A stretch of 64,000 nucleotides of DNA from Celoporthe dispersa (Eukaryota; Ascomycota; Sordariomycetes; Diaporthales; Cryphonectriaceae): contig WAID01000002.1 in assembly GCA_016584495.1 (NCBI GenBank), positions 806,001 through 870,000 on the forward strand, read 5' to 3'. Below the pieces are notes generated by a model. It saw only the letters and a list, made by a program, of their open reading frames with translations, was not told the origin of the DNA and searched no databases. Position numbers and translations under genes: made by a program. Shown here one piece after another: positions 1-11,529 of this stretch. Each line of letters opens with the position of its first letter. Within the stretch, counting starts at the first letter, position 1.

Positions 1-473
1 GGCCTTGGAGGAAGCCTCGAAAACCCATTTAGGTAGCTTTAGTGATAGCGAGCTGACAGATATACTATTGTGAAGCTTGATAAAACGGTAGTTCCTCGCA
101 TAGCATTTTCCCAACGTTTCTTTACATAGTAATCTACATCGTTCTCTCCATAACAATACTGCACGTACATAGTATGTGTATTTTGCTTCTGCTATTCCAC
201 TTTAATCATGCCTCTCCACTTGGGGACTGCCACCTTCTAACTTCATGCCACCACTCCACTTTGTTTCCGTTATTCAACTTTAGTCCTCCTAACGGAACGA
301 ACTTCTGTAGCTTCTTTGTGAAAGGAGATGCTCTCAGAACATGCATGTGAGGCTCGGGTCAAGTGAGGTCCGCCAATACAACAGCTTCAAAGCAACACCC
401 TTCTTAGAAACTTCGACATCCAAATTAGGTCTTGTCCCAATATTTTATGATTTTTAGATGCTCGTTATTGATT
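1..473. other. No gene recognised at the left edge
   Basis: AT-rich sequence without a convincing coding frame. It lies downstream of the minus-strand gene that ends at 474 and probably holds its 3' untranslated region. No RNA gene, repeat or transposon end was seen. Confidence 0.5.
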
Positions 474-3400
474 CTAGGAAAAAATGTACACGAAGGAGTC
501 ATCGCTTTCCTCGCCGCTCTCGAAGCTTGATCCATCGTCTTCGTCTTCGTATCTCTGATGTCTTCTGCGGCGAATTCGATCCCACAGGTCCTTTGATGCT
601 GGCTCGGGTGAGTCAGACCTAGCTTGCGCTCGATGCATCCTTGATGGCTGCGAAAACCACTGATGCTGATGGGGAATAGCGAAGTTGTTGCTTGCGCCAT
701 GGCGGCCAAGTGGGACGAGGGGGTAGGAGGGAGCCACCACAGGGACCATCATCATGGCAGGTTTGGCCAGCCGCACTCTGCGCGAGGGACGGTATTGCTT
801 GTCTCGGGTCTCTGCACTTGGCGGGTCTGCTACTTGAGGCATTCTACTTGCAGCGGTCGACCGGGTTTCATTCGAATCTGAATCCCACTGGGAGTTCAAA
901 CCATCGCTGTGATCCAGCTGCAAGGCCTCAACAGCCATGGCTGCTTCCGGAGGCCGCGTATCTGGCCCGTTTCTGCCCTCGAAACTTCCTCGCCGCGAGG
1001 AACCGGCCGACGCGGTTTTGAAGCTCTGCCCCGAGTCCGACTCAAGCACATCATCATGCGCGTCTTCACTACCATTGAGTCTTGTATAGTCGGCCAGCAC
1101 ATTCCCAGGTTCGCTATCAGATCGCTGCTGAAGTGCTGACCCTGCCAGGAGAGTGTTGAGGTCTTGTTCTGGCTGCCTGGGGTCGTTGCTTCTCCCGTGG
1201 TGACCATCAACTCGTATCGTCAAATCGTCCCTCGCACTAGAATTATGGACACCATATGTCTCATCATCTTCCTTTTTGGGCTCAAATTGAAGTCATCCGT
1301 GTGCGAGGAATGGTGCTCTGGTGACAAATGTGATGAGCTCGGTCCCCGCTTGCGTCGACGATCCCGACGGCTTCGATGCTGTGTCCGAGCTGATCTGTCG
1401 TCAGAATCGTCGTCCAGTGAAAGGTAGGTGTCTTCAGCAAACAAAGAGAACTCTCTGGGGGGCCGCGCCTCTTTCATCATAACTTGGGGAACCTGGAGCG
1501 TAGTGACCATCGTGGGTATCACATGCACAGCGGGAGGTTGGAGGCAGCGGTATGCGTCGCCAAGAGCATCCATCATCGCGTCGTACATAGTCTTCTTCAA
1601 GCGACGGGACCTGTAGAAGTCCTTCCTAGGTATCTTTGATTGTGCTCCTCTGGAATATGCATATGACTGCGAACTGGGAATAGGCCGCTGTCCATCAAGA
1701 GATTCAGGAGAAAGACGATATTGCTCCAGTCCATCGTGTCGCCAAGGGCTGTCTACTGATGAAAGTGAGACAGACTCCGATTGCAGATCTTCAGGGCCTG
1801 GTTGCCTAATATCAAGGACAGAGGGAGTTGACCGATCTTCAGGCGGTAAATCAGACTGACGCCTGGGGTGGAACTCGTTTAGATCACCATTCATAGCAAA
1901 GCCAGTACGTCTCTGCTCTTTCGAGTCAGCCTCTTCAGGGGCTGGCGAGGCTGCCCTATCCTTGACGTGAGCGTCCAGCTTTCCAGGCCAGCCATCCTCT
2001 TCGGAACGATCATCAATTCTAGGTTGTGAGGAGTGCTCGTCTTGATCACGTCCCATCCGTCCCCGAACAGTGTCGCTATGGGATCCCCCCTGCGTTTGAT
2101 CACGAGACATACCTGGTATACCATTGAATATTTGACTTCGTGGTGCCGGACTGTATTTGCTTCCAGGTACACTCTCGAAATGCCTCAGAGTTTCGTCCCC
2201 GTAAAGGACGTTGCTGTCTCGGTCACGGGCGTGCTGGGCGGCTTGGCCTGCATGATGAGCCTCATTCCCCTCCGACAGAGGCCCATCTGAGCCTGGAGAT
2301 GGTATTTGTAATTTCAACTTCTTTTGTGTCCCTGTCGTGGTCTTGTGCCGAAGGGACGAAGGGGACAAAGGAAGCGAAGAGGCTGGAAGAGGTGGAGAAG
2401 GTCGACCAGGTGGACCAGACGAGGCCCGTGCATCCTGGGCTGTTGGTGCGGGAGACCGTTTCCGAAAGCTGGTACCAACGGCGCTTTGTCTCCCATTGGA
2501 AGGTGGCAGGATTGGTGTACTGCTGTCCCGAGGAGACACATTGGATGGATCATTCATCGAGGTGTCTTGAGCCATATTGTCTGCTGTTCCCAGACCTTTC
2601 GTCGCCCCTAGTTTGGACACCATCCTGGAAAATGGCAATGCACCGCTCATCACTACTCTCTTGGAGCCCGGCTGCGATGGCTTGATATTTTCCGTCTCTT
2701 TTCTCCGCCTCGGTATGGATATTACCTGCTCTTGCTGTTGCTGTCCTGTGTCCCGCCTAGGCCCCGCTCGGTTGCTCTGTCCTCGTCTGTTCTTGGCTCT
2801 CTCTGCCGGTTTTTTGCGCTGGTCCGTTTCTCTATAAAACCTGGAAGCGAGTCGTGCGAAATCACGATAATCAAGATTATCGAGATATGTCCTTGAATGC
2901 CGTCGGTTCGATTCTTCGCGATCTTGTATTGCATCGGGATGCATGCGCTGTGAGTTTGTTTCCCCTTGTAATATTCCTCTGTCTCGATCATGGGCCGCAG
3001 CCTCTTTCTCGGATGTGACGTTCTGTATCTGTCGTATTGCTTGATTTATGATCTCATCCTTGAAAATCTTCATCTCGAGCTGCATCGCTTTCGTTCTGTC
3101 ATCTTCTTGAAGTTGAGTATCTGTTTTGATACGGTCCAGCTCCTCGTGTAAAAAGTCGAAGAGTTGGATTCCGATTTTCGTTATTCTGCTCAGCAGGCGG
3201 TGCAGGGGGCTCTGCCAGGTTGTAACTCATGCCTGCTGGTGATCCGTACAATCCTGGGCCCTGATAATTTGGTAGGCCGGGTGTAACGATACCGGGAGGA
3301 CTCCGAAATGGATTCAAGACATCTTGATAAGGGTCAAGAGCATAGCCATGATGCGTCAAAGTGGGTTGTAGACCAAACTGATTATGAAGAGGTCTATCTC

Positions 3401-3571
3401 TGTGTAACTCGCCCCTAGACCATTCCGTTAGTGAAGGACGTTCAACGCTCCGTGTCGTGGGTTGTTCTGAAGTTTGGCTTGGTCGAGAAAATTTTTGGGC
3501 AGCCTGGAAGTCGGAATGTATCGTCTTGGACCTTCGGGAGTATAATCAGGATTTGAAGCCAGCGACGACAT
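474..3571 (-). CDS. Large disordered hypothetical protein, frame broken three times
   Basis: I do not recognise this family. The reading starts at the ATG at 3571 (MSSLASNPDYTPEG...) and continues to the stop at 474, about 1,032 residues, but it changes frame near 3532 (GG), near 3183 (AA) and at the T5 run 1273-1277. One-base changes at these three runs make the total length a multiple of three without introns. The protein is mostly Ser, Pro, Arg and Asp rich and predicted disordered. There is one charged helical stretch after the second break (DFLHEELDRIK) and a folded-looking patch before the third break (LKKTMYDAMMDALGDAYR). The C-terminus is acidic (YEDEDDGSSFESGEESDDS). No splice sites explain the breaks. 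It is either an intact gene with assembly indels or a recently inactivated one. Confidence 0.6.
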
Positions 3572-4084
3572 TGTGAGCCGAAGTAGAGAGAGAGACCCTT
3601 TTGGGCATGCGCATGGACGTTCTTCAACTTCGAAAAAAATCTACCGCGGGGCCCTCGCTCAGGTAATTAAAACTCTTCATTTTCCGATGAAAACAGGATG
3701 CAAAGCCGTTCTCAGCCGCATAGACAGAAGCTCGACAAGGTTTGGTTCACTGCTACAAGCTAGCCCTGTGACACTGCATGCGAGCTGAGTGACTCGGGTG
3801 TGAGGGTGGTCAGCGCGGAGGTGGGTGCTTGATACAGTTAATACAGAAACGAGGATCTGCACTAGGTGTGCTGAACAGGTCGGGTATTGTTGCATGACCA
3901 CCTGAATTAACCCATTGTAGAGGTCATAGCCTTGTCTGGCACATCCTGTGCGATTTTGACAAGGTCACTCAGTACTTCTGCAAGTACTTATTTGTACTTG
4001 AGCCCGGAATTTTGCACTTGATGTGTCTCTCTGTTGTTGTCCGAGAGAGCTTCCACATTGAACAACATTGCATTGCTTTTTAAG
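3572..4084. other. Intergenic region between divergent genes
   Basis: About 510 bp separating the start of the minus-strand disordered-protein gene from the start of the NLR gene. It presumably holds both promoters. No specific site is recognised. Confidence 0.5.
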
Positions 4085-7000
4085 ATGCCATCTCACATTC
4101 CAGAAAATGACAACTCGAGCGACAAGGTCAAAGCGAGCAACACGGGCACCGGCGCACAGCCTTTGCATTCGGGACGTGGTAATCAGATCGTTTTTACGGG
4201 CCCTAGCCCGGTCCACATAGAGCGACTTGCGTTCTACAGCCCTGTCGATGCACCTGAAGAGCAAACCCGTACGTATCAGAATCATCGGTATCATTTGCGT
4301 AAATCACTGCTGATCAGGCAATCCAGAGTCTGCGAATAACATCGTCAAGTGGCTGAAATCACAGGCAGCACCATTCCATAAGCCCTATATTCAGCAATTG
4401 CACAGCAATCTCCAGCAACAACGGGTTGCCGAGATAGGCACATGGGTTCTGGACAGTGACGAGCTCAAAGACTGGAAGATTAAGGGTCGAATGTTGTGGA
4501 TGCATGGCATTTGTGAGTTCATATCTGCGATGCCATTTCTTCCACGTTCGTCTGTTCATTGGCATCTCTGACATTCTCTGCACGACAGTCGGGTCCGGTA
4601 AAACCATGCTCGCGTGAGTTGCTTGTGTCCTTCCATGCCTAAGAAAGCATCATCGCTCACCGCGTGGTCTTCAGCTCCTTGATCATTGACCACCTGAGCA
4701 AGAGAGTCGAATCGCGCAATGATACGGCCTGCATTTTCTTCTACTTCCAGAGAGAAAACAGGCAACCAACGGTGGTTCAGGTCTTGGCATGTTTGCTAGC
4801 CCAATTGTTGCAGCAGAGAATAGTCCAAGGTGAAGATGATGGGTGCGCAGATGGCTTGCGAACAATCTACGCCAAGCATCAAGCCCAGGAGCCAGAAACC
4901 CCCTTCCGGTCGAGGAGCTACTGAACCTCCTTGGTTTGGAGTCTGCCCTGTTCAAGGAAGTATACCTCGTAATCGACGCACTCGACAATTATGAAAGTTC
5001 TCTCAAAGAACAAAAGTTGATGCTGGCCACCATACAAAGCCTGCCGTGCCATTTCAAGATCCTAATCACCACAGGATCCGGCCCAGCTGTGGCTAACATC
5101 CTTCAGGCTAGCAGAGACTACGAGCTACTGGTCCGATCACATGGTACCGACATTGAAGACTATGTGAGGTATCACATCGATAACGACGAGAATTTGAAAC
5201 GGCTGGTGCGACAGGGGCAGGCTGAAGAGCCAATGTTCAAGGAAAAAGTGATCAAAGGTATCAGACTTGCAAGTAAAGAAGTGTACGTTGGGGTTTAGAC
5301 GATGTATACATTCAAAATTCGGGGTTCTCATGCTGTTCGAGAAGTTGCTGACGTCCGCTAAACATAGAATACTTGTTGCTACGCTGCATATCAATGGCCT
5401 CCGCAACCAACGGTCTCTGGGAGACTTCAATACCGCCCTCAAAAAGACCACCCAAAGGTCTGCCTCAGGTGTTCAATTCTGCCATTGAGCGGATCAAGAA
5501 ACAATCTTCAGAATCCGATCGAGCCCTCTCCAGGCACGTACTGACTTGGCTGGTATATGCCGCGCGACCAATGAAAGTCAAGGAGCTTCTACATAGTTTC
5601 GCCATCACGAAAGCCGAGAATGCTTCTGATCGGCACTTTGACCGGCCTCCAGAAGACTTGACGTCAGTTTGTGAAGGTCTTGCTTTCGTGAGCCCGAGAG
5701 ATGAGGTCGTGCGACTGGTTCACGATTCTGTCCAGGACCTTCTTCAGAAAGCTGGTCTACTGTCACCAGAGCCCTACACCATGATGGCGCGACAGTGTCT
5801 GAAATACCTTCTTTCTGATGATTTCTCCAAGGAAGCATCCAGCCACGGCGATGTTCAGGAGCGCAAACGGAGATACGCTTTCCTTCCATATGCTGCCGAG
5901 TACTGGAAGGCGATTCTGTATCAACAGAACGGAGACGGTGTGGTAGAAGTTGAGGAGCAGGCCATGCAACTTTTGAGACATGACAGAAAGGTGACGAGCT
6001 GGTTCCAGACCGTGGTCGAGGAAGCTCCTGCAAAAATCAGCGGCCTCCACGCCTTGGTGTACTTTGACTGTGGCGCCTGGGCAGGAAAACTCATCGAGGA
6101 AGGCATGGATGTCAACACGACGTGCTCGCAAGGGCAAACACCGCTGCACTGGGCTGCAGAGAAGGGGCTCGCATCATTTGTCGATCTGCTCCTACGAAAG
6201 TCCGCTCGCCTCGATATCCGAGATGCTAACGAGAATACACCGTTGCATATGGCAATCATGGCTGCGGGTTCTAGGGCTGGTTCCGATTATGAGAGAGTGA
6301 TTGCACAGCTGGTGGCTCGAGATGCTGCCCAAATGAATGCGCACAACAAGGGCAAAGGCGGTTTCACGCCTTTTGAGCAGTAATCAAGCACGGCCCTGTC
6401 TGGGCCATGCGGATTCTAGCAGAGCGCCAGCCCGTCACAGATGTCGAAGGAACCGAGGAAAATTGGTCTCCTCTCCGGCAGGCGATGATTCTCGCTGACC
6501 AAAAGTGGAAATTCTGTATCGTCTCATCACTTCTTCAGGGCGGCGCATCCGTCAAACAATCCGGACCCTGCTTGTGGCATCCCCTGATCGTCGCAGCTGG
6601 AACCGGAACCGAGGACATTGTATCGCTGCTGCTGAGATATGGTGCTCCGACGAATGTCGAGGACTACGACGGCAACACACCTCTGGAGGCTGCTATTACC
6701 TATGGCCATGCACGCATTGCGCAGCTTCTCATCGACCACGGCGCCAATGTACAGCGTAAGTACAAGGACGGGTCCACGCCTCTCATCCAGGCAGCCAAAC
6801 GTTGCAGGTCCTTTATAGTCTGGTTCCTGCTGGAAAAACAAGCAAATGTTAACGAGCAGGATTCGAGTGGTTCAACTGCGCTACATTACTCTGTTGATCA
6901 CAGAGATAATTCGATTACATGGTTACTGGCAACAAAAATGCGAGCCCGATCATTCGAAACTTGAGCGGGCTCAGCGCACTAGATCTGGCTGGTTTGCGGG

Positions 7001-7518
7001 GGGATTCTTGGGTATCCTGGATTCTACTGAACATGCGAGGGACTGGAGTCAAGAATGAAGACCTGAAGCGCGAAGCGTCCACGACGCTGTGTCTCGCAGC
7101 CAAACAAGGTCATCAGCGTATGGTGCATCTGCTCTTGACATATGGGGTCGATATCAACGCAACAGGTGCCAACGGGATGACAGCTCTCGCTCATGCAGCA
7201 CTCGAAAGGCGTAGGGCCATGATACAATACCTCCTCGGAGAGAGGGCATCCAGTGATATACGGGACCACAAAGGAGCCACGGCACTCCATCATGCTGTGA
7301 GTTCCGGCGATGAGATGGATATCGTATACATGCTACTAAAGGCGGGGGCGAAAGTCGACATTCAGGACTCTAGAAAGAAGACGGCCTTGATGTTGGCAGC
7401 GGAGCTAGGAAGAAAACAGGATGCTCATGTTCTGCTGAGGTTCGGAGCGAGTCTTGAAATTCGGGATGCAGAAGGCAAGACGGCAAAAGATATCGCAAAG
7501 GGCGGGGCAGTGAGATGA
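4085..7518 (+). CDS. NACHT-ankyrin NLR receptor with N-terminal amyloid-like motif (frame broken)
   Basis: A STAND-type NLR, a family of cytosolic sensors that oligomerise on ligand binding. Exons read 4085-4268, 4318-4512, 4589-4613, 4675-5257 and 5368-7518. The N-terminus (residues 19-39) carries a G/Q motif shared with the two neighbouring SesA genes. No effector domain is fused here. The NACHT domain follows, with Walker A GIFGSGKT formed across intron 2 and Walker B YLVIDALD. The C-terminal half is about a dozen ankyrin repeats (for example GQTPLHWAAEKG, GSTALHYSVDHRD, GATALHHAVSSG). One-base losses at C5 4899-4903, at G 6380 and at A5 6934-6938 break the frame; adding them gives about 1,046 residues. 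The first 25 or so codons after intron 4 look more NACHT-like in another frame, so that junction is uncertain. Confidence 0.85.
4139..4201 (+). other. Amyloid-like signalling motif in the NLR N-terminus
   Basis: Codons 19-39 of the receptor read NTGTGAQPLHSGRGNQIV and onward. There are two six-residue units of the form (T/S)GxGxQ, separated by three residues ending in His. The same spaced units end both nearby SesA proteins. In fungal NLR systems a matching N-terminal motif on the receptor templates amyloid folding of the effector motif. The resemblance is closest to the sigma-type motifs found with SesA domains. Assignment to a named motif class is my inference. Confidence 0.7.
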
Positions 7519-7595
7519 TGGTGGCTATCATGGAACATCCTTTGGCATCACAACAAAATCTGGGTACAGAGGCGGACAGGGCCTGATTTTTCTTT

Positions 7596-8213
7596 CTAAA
7601 TGCTTCGTGTGTAGTATAATGGTCCGTTGAAGACACCACTGAATAAAGGACCATCATCAGTACATTGATCGCCCACCCCAGAATGAATCGTCTGTTTTCC
7701 ATTCCCAGTGTTGCGTACTGAGATAAATGAGCTGCCAGGGTGTATAAATGAGGCCCTGCTCACCGTGTCCGACAGTTCTTGGACCTGTGCCCGTGTTGCT
7801 GTCCGGAAAGTCTGATTTGCTGTCAAGACTTGCAGGTCCTCCATGATTCCGGTCCTGAGCAACATGACTCTCTCTGCTTTGCGTATTGTTCTGATGGCAT
7901 TAAATGGTTTCGCTATTCGGGACACCCCGCTGGAACGCATGGCATTGCGGAATATGCCCTCCAACTCCTCGACCTTTTCCTTGCACATTTCAAGTGATGG
8001 CTTCATATCTTTGTAAAAATCGTCAGATTCGTTCGCGTGGAACTCGTCTATGGCTTTTCGGATGGTGATCTTCATAGCAGGTAGCCGCGATGCTACGTCG
8101 CGAAAGGATGCTGGCAGCCCGGATGCATCCTTGACGGCGTTGTAGATTTCAAGTGAGGTGTCAATCACCGAGATGATGCTCGAAATGAGCCCCAATACCT
8201 CGATTCCCGACAT
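7596..8213 (-). CDS. SesA-domain cell-death effector with C-terminal amyloid-like motif
   Basis: A single-exon gene of 205 residues. The N-terminal 150 or so residues match the SesA domain seen in fungal NLRs and solo effectors. It starts MSGIEVLGLISSIISVID, with a hydrophobic first helix, then GLPASFRDVASRLP, then a charged helical bundle ending near IMEDLQVLTANQTF. The C-terminus carries NTGNGKQTIHSGVGDQ (residues 168-183), matching the receptor motif. SesA proteins are thought to act at the membrane in regulated cell death once their motif is templated; that role is known for related families and inferred here. The gene converges on the NLR, with 77 bp between the two stops. The ATG at 8213 is chosen because the domain begins directly there. 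The frame is intact. Confidence 0.85.
   Translation of the reverse strand: MSGIEVLGLISSIISVIDTSLEIYNAVKDASGLPASFRDVASRLPAMKITIRKAIDEFHANESDDFYKDMKPSLEMCKEKVEELEGIFRNAMRSSGVSRIAKPFNAIRTIRKAERVMLLRTGIMEDLQVLTANQTFRTATRAQVQELSDTVSRASFIHPGSSFISVRNTGNGKQTIHSGVGDQCTDDGPLFSGVFNGPLYYTRSI
7665..7712 (-). other. Amyloid-like motif at the effector C-terminus
   Basis: Codons 168-183 of the SesA protein. It has the pattern NTGxGxQ, a residue pair ending in Ile, His, then SGxGxQ, the same spacing as in the adjacent NLR. It is followed by a 22-residue Gly/Phe/Tyr-containing tail. Confidence 0.7.
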
Positions 8214-8950
8214 ACTGAGTTTCGCATAACCGCAAAAATCTGTGATGATGTTAATACAGAGCCTTACAAAGTCGTTGCGTGTCGGACCATACAATATTTT
8301 GTCTTGTTTTCGCTGGAAGCTTGGTGTGGGCAAAGTGGTGGTATCAAGACACATAAGGCTCTGATCCCATAGCCTTATCCAGACTTTTTCGTCCTCCCTT
8401 TTTTTTCTTCTTTCTTTTCGTTTTTTTGGTTTGGCTGGAATTTTCGGAGGAGCCCACGCTATTTGATTACATTGCATTAGTACTCAAGTACTTATAAGCA
8501 GCCTCTTCGGGGGCGAAGCGACCTAAGTTGTGCCACTCGTTCACCGCCATGTCATCCCATCCACAGAAAAAGGGTTTGAGTGACATGGCATTGCATTCCG
8601 CGCCACCCACACCATTCTGCGTCAAACAGTCTACCGCTTTCCATACATTAGAGAGCTTCCTATTCAAGCCAAGCGGGAAGGGGATGTATGGGCTGATTAC
8701 TTGAACGTGGATTTCAGATGACTGTTCAGTATAGGGGATTGCGAACACTCATTAGTCTATAGCGCGGCAAGAACGTCGTAATTATTGAATATGCATGTAG
8801 CATGGCTCGGGTTTGAGCTCTTAATCTGGTAGTCTGGTGCATTTTAAAGCTCTACCATCCTGCAGCCCCGATGTTGATCTCACAAACTCTCTTGAACTTG
8901 ACATATAACTAAAATAAATCCGTTGCTTCTCACGTCACTGCACACCTGAC
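8214..8950. other. Intergenic region between the two SesA genes
   Basis: About 740 bp between divergently transcribed effector genes, probably a shared promoter region. A minus-strand open frame covers 8467-8748 but has no ATG near its beginning and no recognised domain. It is not annotated as a gene. Confidence 0.45.
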
Positions 8951-9687
8951 ATGTCCTCAGACAAAAGTCGAATCAAGGACTGGATCCAGCCGCGCCATCC
9001 TTCCAAAATGCCGAGTCAAGCAGTCACGAAGATCATAATATGTGTGAGTCGCATATTGTTGTCGATTGAAACGATCATCAACGTCTGTGGCCCCAGCTAT
9101 CTCAAGGAACCCCAGGACGAGGGGTTGCCGGAGGCATTTCCTGTCGTACTAGAGCACCTATCCACCATTGACCGCATTTTTAAAGCCATCAAACGCCGTC
9201 TGGGTGATCGGAACTGTGACAAAGACTCCAGGGAGCAAAAGGAAAGCTATCCGAGCGTTCAACAACTCGTTGATGAATGTAATACCAAAGCGACCAAGAT
9301 GGCAACGATATACGAAGCAGTCGTGCCGGGAGATCCAAAGGGCCGCGAGACTCGTTACCGCCAGAAGACTTCGGTAGATGAGACAGTCGAGGCATTGATG
9401 AAGGACATGCTGGCATCTATGCTTCAGGTTGCAGATTCTCCTCTTGGGCTCATCAAAGAGAAAGAGCAAAACGAGTTGAAGGCAGCTCTTGATTTGGTCA
9501 AAAGCTTCCGCCCTCGCTGACGGAGGAAGAGCAGTCTGGATACGTTTACAATATCAGCAACAATGGCTCAGGGCTTCAGCCTATTCACTCCGGGCGCGGA
9601 CATCAACATATCCATGGGCACAATATGGGTGGGAGCTTCCATGGCGCAACGCATGTGCACTCCGCCAAACATCATCAGGAGGATTAA
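8951..9687 (+). CDS. Second SesA-type effector with His-rich amyloid-like C-terminus (one frameshift)
   Basis: The first 180 or so residues read as a diverged SesA domain: GLPEAFPVVLEHLSTIDRIF, then VDECNTKATKMATIYEAVVPGD, then VEALMKDMLASMLQVAD. The frame stops shortly after. Beyond the A4 run 9500-9503 the next frame continues KLPPSLTEEEQSGYVYNIS and then the motif NNGSGLQPIHSGRGHQ, followed by a histidine-rich tail to the stop at 9687. One added A in that run gives a 245-residue protein whose order (SesA domain, linker, terminal motif) equals that of the neighbour at 7596-8213. The start may be Met at 8951 or at 9008, which lies closer to the domain. It shares its motif with the NLR, so it is probably a second effector of the same receptor. 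Confidence 0.75.
9559..9606 (+). other. Third copy of the amyloid-like motif, in the second effector
   Basis: NNGSGLQPIHSGRGHQ: the same GxGxQ-PIH-SGxGxQ arrangement as in the NLR and the first effector. Its second half is almost identical to the receptor copy (QPLHSGRGNQ against QPIHSGRGHQ). The tail behind it has nine histidines in 28 residues. Confidence 0.7.
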
Positions 9688-10640
9688 GCTTATAAGCTGG
9701 TGCTAAGTTGGAGAAGAGAATGAGGAGAAGAAACCCAATATTAGTCGAGTCGAGCAGAATCAAATTGCTACTTCAGAAACCACCGTGGCTTTATCTTCCT
9801 CCCTTCCTCCTTTCCCTTCGAGGGGTCTTTTCGATGAAGGCGTAAGTCTAGTTGACGTGTAAGCTAATTGTGTTAAGCGCTGAACTCGCCCCACAGAAGG
9901 GAACCAAGATACTGTAGGAACTCCGGACCTAATCAAGACGAGACTCACTCCACCCGCCCCGCAACAACGTGCCCGGGCCGAACTACAAGACAAGGAAATT
10001 GGCCAGAAGACTGGACGAGAACCCCCTCAGCAACCTGCGCCACGTTGCAAAGCCCACAGCGAAGGCTATCCCAAGGCAACTAGCAACGGATTTCAATAGA
10101 CGCTTGCCCAGGGAAAGAAGACGACCAGCAAACCCGGTCCAAAACTCCACAGGCTCTTGAGAGCCTAGCAACCTGTACATACTAGGTACAAAGATGGACA
10201 CAACTTCCTATAAGTCCCTTTTCCCCATTGCTCATGCTGGTACGGTGGTCCGTTTTCTGATCTCTAATAGTCCGTTTCCCGATCTCTAAATCCTCATTTC
10301 TGTTTTTGAGTCTTGGGTAGGTGTGCCTAGCCTTTGTACCTGATATGTACATGGATGTACAAGTCTGCTAGGCTCTTAGTGGAGACTGTGATGCTTTCTT
10401 ACCCTTTTTTTCCCCCTCTCAGTTGAATCGAAGCACCAATAATGGCTTTCTTCGATATCGACTCGGACGAGATTGAGGAGATGCTTCTGGAGGATGAACA
10501 TGAAAGTGGACATGTTATAACCCATCCAAACATGCAGGTCACGGGAGAGGCCACGCCAACAGCGGGACCAGAAAAAGGCAGAAAGAGTGGCAGGGAGCTA
10601 CGATGAGCTCAAACTAAAGAGCTGCATATATAAGGATGGG
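9688..10640 (+). pseudogene. Coding remnants, unrecognised
   Basis: Two stretches look coding but not functional. At about 9893-10090 an open frame (DTVGTPDLIKTRLTPPAPQQ...) follows an intron-like segment with a GTAAGT start (9842) and a CACAG end (9897), and it stops at a TAG. At 10442-10606 a 54-codon ATG frame (MAFFDIDSDEIEEMLLEDE...) is acidic and ends quickly. I recognise neither. They may be fragments of one decayed gene or of a mobile element. Confidence 0.35.
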
Positions 10641-11529
10641 ATGTCTACAATATAGATAGTTTATTATAGCTCTTTGGTCTTCAATTCAAGTACAGTTCCA
10701 ACAACAACTATAGCCTCACAGCTTTACGCTTGCTCCTCGACACAGTACTAGCGCAGCTCGCTGTACAGCCATGCTGCTGCCAATAACCGACCCAGCGGCT
10801 TTCGAGCCTCTATGAAACGTGCCGGCTGAGCTCACAGCCTTACTATTCATGCCTTAAGGCAACTGGCTGCTCTGGGTTTTTCTTCCCCTTGTGATTTTTC
10901 CCAGAGCTTTTCCCTACTACCCGACGTTCTTCTGGGCAATCTTATGAACGCTGGGCTCATCAATTTCCCTGGGAGTTATAACCAATGTGGTGCCTGCACA
11001 GGGATAGGGAGGGAGGAATCTGGCTGGGTTGGGATACCGAATCTCGAGGCTATGCCTTGTTTTCTTGGTGGAGTCATCGTCACAGGTCCGTTCTGCTGAT
11101 AGTGTCCAGTGGTACCCTTGTCATTGTGTTTATCCGATGTGTGTGTGTGTGTGTCTGCCTTTAAATATTTGCGTTCGACTGACCGGCCGATACCAGTGCC
11201 AATGTTGTCGTGCCACTCAAGGCAAACTGCCCTACGGCTGGGCAGTGGCATCGCCTCCAATATCATCCTCATCTACCTCTCTGAGCTGACGCTGCCTGCC
11301 ATCTGAGGCCGCCTTATAGGCCTGTACGAGTTGGGATAGCAGATTGGTGGTCTATTGGGCTTCTGGCAACTATAATTAATTGAAGAAATTTGGCGAGGCG
11401 GATTGTTTCCCCCAACCAAGCCCGTGCCCTGTGTGCGATCTTGTGGGACCTCTAAAGAGAGAGAGCCCAGGCCGCCACCACAGCCACCAAGTGGCTCTCC
11501 AACTTCCTTGTGTCTCAATTTACCGAGTA
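10641..11529. other. Gene-free stretch between relics
   Basis: No convincing gene. There is a short GT dinucleotide run near 11140-11153. Overlapping short frames on both strands have no recognisable protein content. Confidence 0.4.

Noticed and set aside
8467..8748. 93-codon minus-strand open frame between the SesA genes
   Set aside because: No early ATG and no recognised domain; could be upstream leader sequence.
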